Of a stretch of 64,000 bases of DNA, positions 63,178-64,000 are shown in pieces. Position 1 is the stretch's first letter, and each line of letters begins with the position of its first letter. The stretch covers positions 401,268 through 465,267 of the forward strand of contig JALNTX010000003.1 of the NCBI GenBank assembly GCA_035726825.1, in the 5' to 3' direction. The notes beneath the pieces were generated by a model, which ran no database searches, was not told the origin of the DNA, and saw only the letters and a program-made list of their open reading frames with translations. This DNA is from Pseudocitrobacter sp913778145 (GTDB lineage Bacteria > Pseudomonadota > Gammaproteobacteria > Enterobacterales > Enterobacteriaceae). Made by a program: the position numbers and the translations under genes.

Positions 63178-64000
<823 letters not shown>

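Overview
The window comes from an Enterobacteriaceae chromosome close to Enterobacter, Kosakonia, Lelliottia or Klebsiella; the genus cannot be fixed from the sequence alone. The backbone follows the E. coli order speB-speA-metK-galP-sprT-endA-rsmE-gshB-yqgE-ruvX-yggR-yggS-yggT-yggU-rdgB-hemW-yggM-yggN-yggL-trmB-mutY-yggX-mltC ... speC-yqgA-pheV, and the proteins closely resemble their E. coli counterparts. Accessory blocks interrupt this backbone.

Region 1 (1-5.6 kb) is a catabolic cassette. A leftward operon encodes a Rieske ferredoxin, a small helix-turn-helix protein, a Rieske-type ring-hydroxylating oxygenase, an SDR dehydrogenase, an IclR regulator and a VOC (glyoxalase/extradiol-dioxygenase fold) protein cut by the window edge. 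A divergent MFS transporter shares its control region. That region carries four copies of a GTTTCA-N3/4-TGAAAC inverted repeat, the likely operators of the IclR protein. Substrate unknown.

Region 2 (5.6-28.5 kb) is mostly conserved backbone: polyamine synthesis (speA, speB), SAM synthesis (metK under MetJ boxes), galactose uptake (galP with GalR and CRP sites), tRNA/rRNA modification, glutathione synthesis, nucleotide sanitation, DNA repair and murein turnover. Additions are a CsgD-like LuxR regulator between ruvX and yggR, a DUF559 endonuclease-like gene between yggM and yggN, and several copies of a CTCTCCC-type palindromic repeat plus REP elements.

Region 3 (28.5-38.5 kb) is a citrate fermentation locus at the place where E. 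coli has nupG. It holds a leftward operon, citrate carrier (2-HCT family) - FAH-family protein - citC-citD-citE-citF-citX-citG, and a divergent CitA/CitB-like two-component system. No oxaloacetate decarboxylase genes are present; the FAH-family enzyme is a candidate handler of the oxaloacetate made by citrate lyase.

Region 4 (41.9-62.6 kb) is a genomic island of about 20.7 kb in the 3' end of tRNA-Phe (pheV), bounded by a 27/26-base direct repeat and carrying a P4-type integrase and a second tyrosine recombinase. Its cargo is anti-phage defence: a RloC-like AAA ATPase with a zinc-hook CxxC and an anticodon-nuclease-like R-x3-E...H signature; an AbiE-type toxin/antitoxin pair; a three-gene set matching Shango (TerB protein, ATPase, helicase); and an AT-rich two-gene cassette encoding a 1321-residue helicase fused to a PD-(D/E)xK nuclease and a 717-residue partner of unknown fold. 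That last pair is the best candidate for an undescribed system.

Region 5 (62.6-64 kb) holds the displaced pheV terminator, a REP cluster, and the 3' end of a leftward rRNA operon (5S complete, 23S partial).
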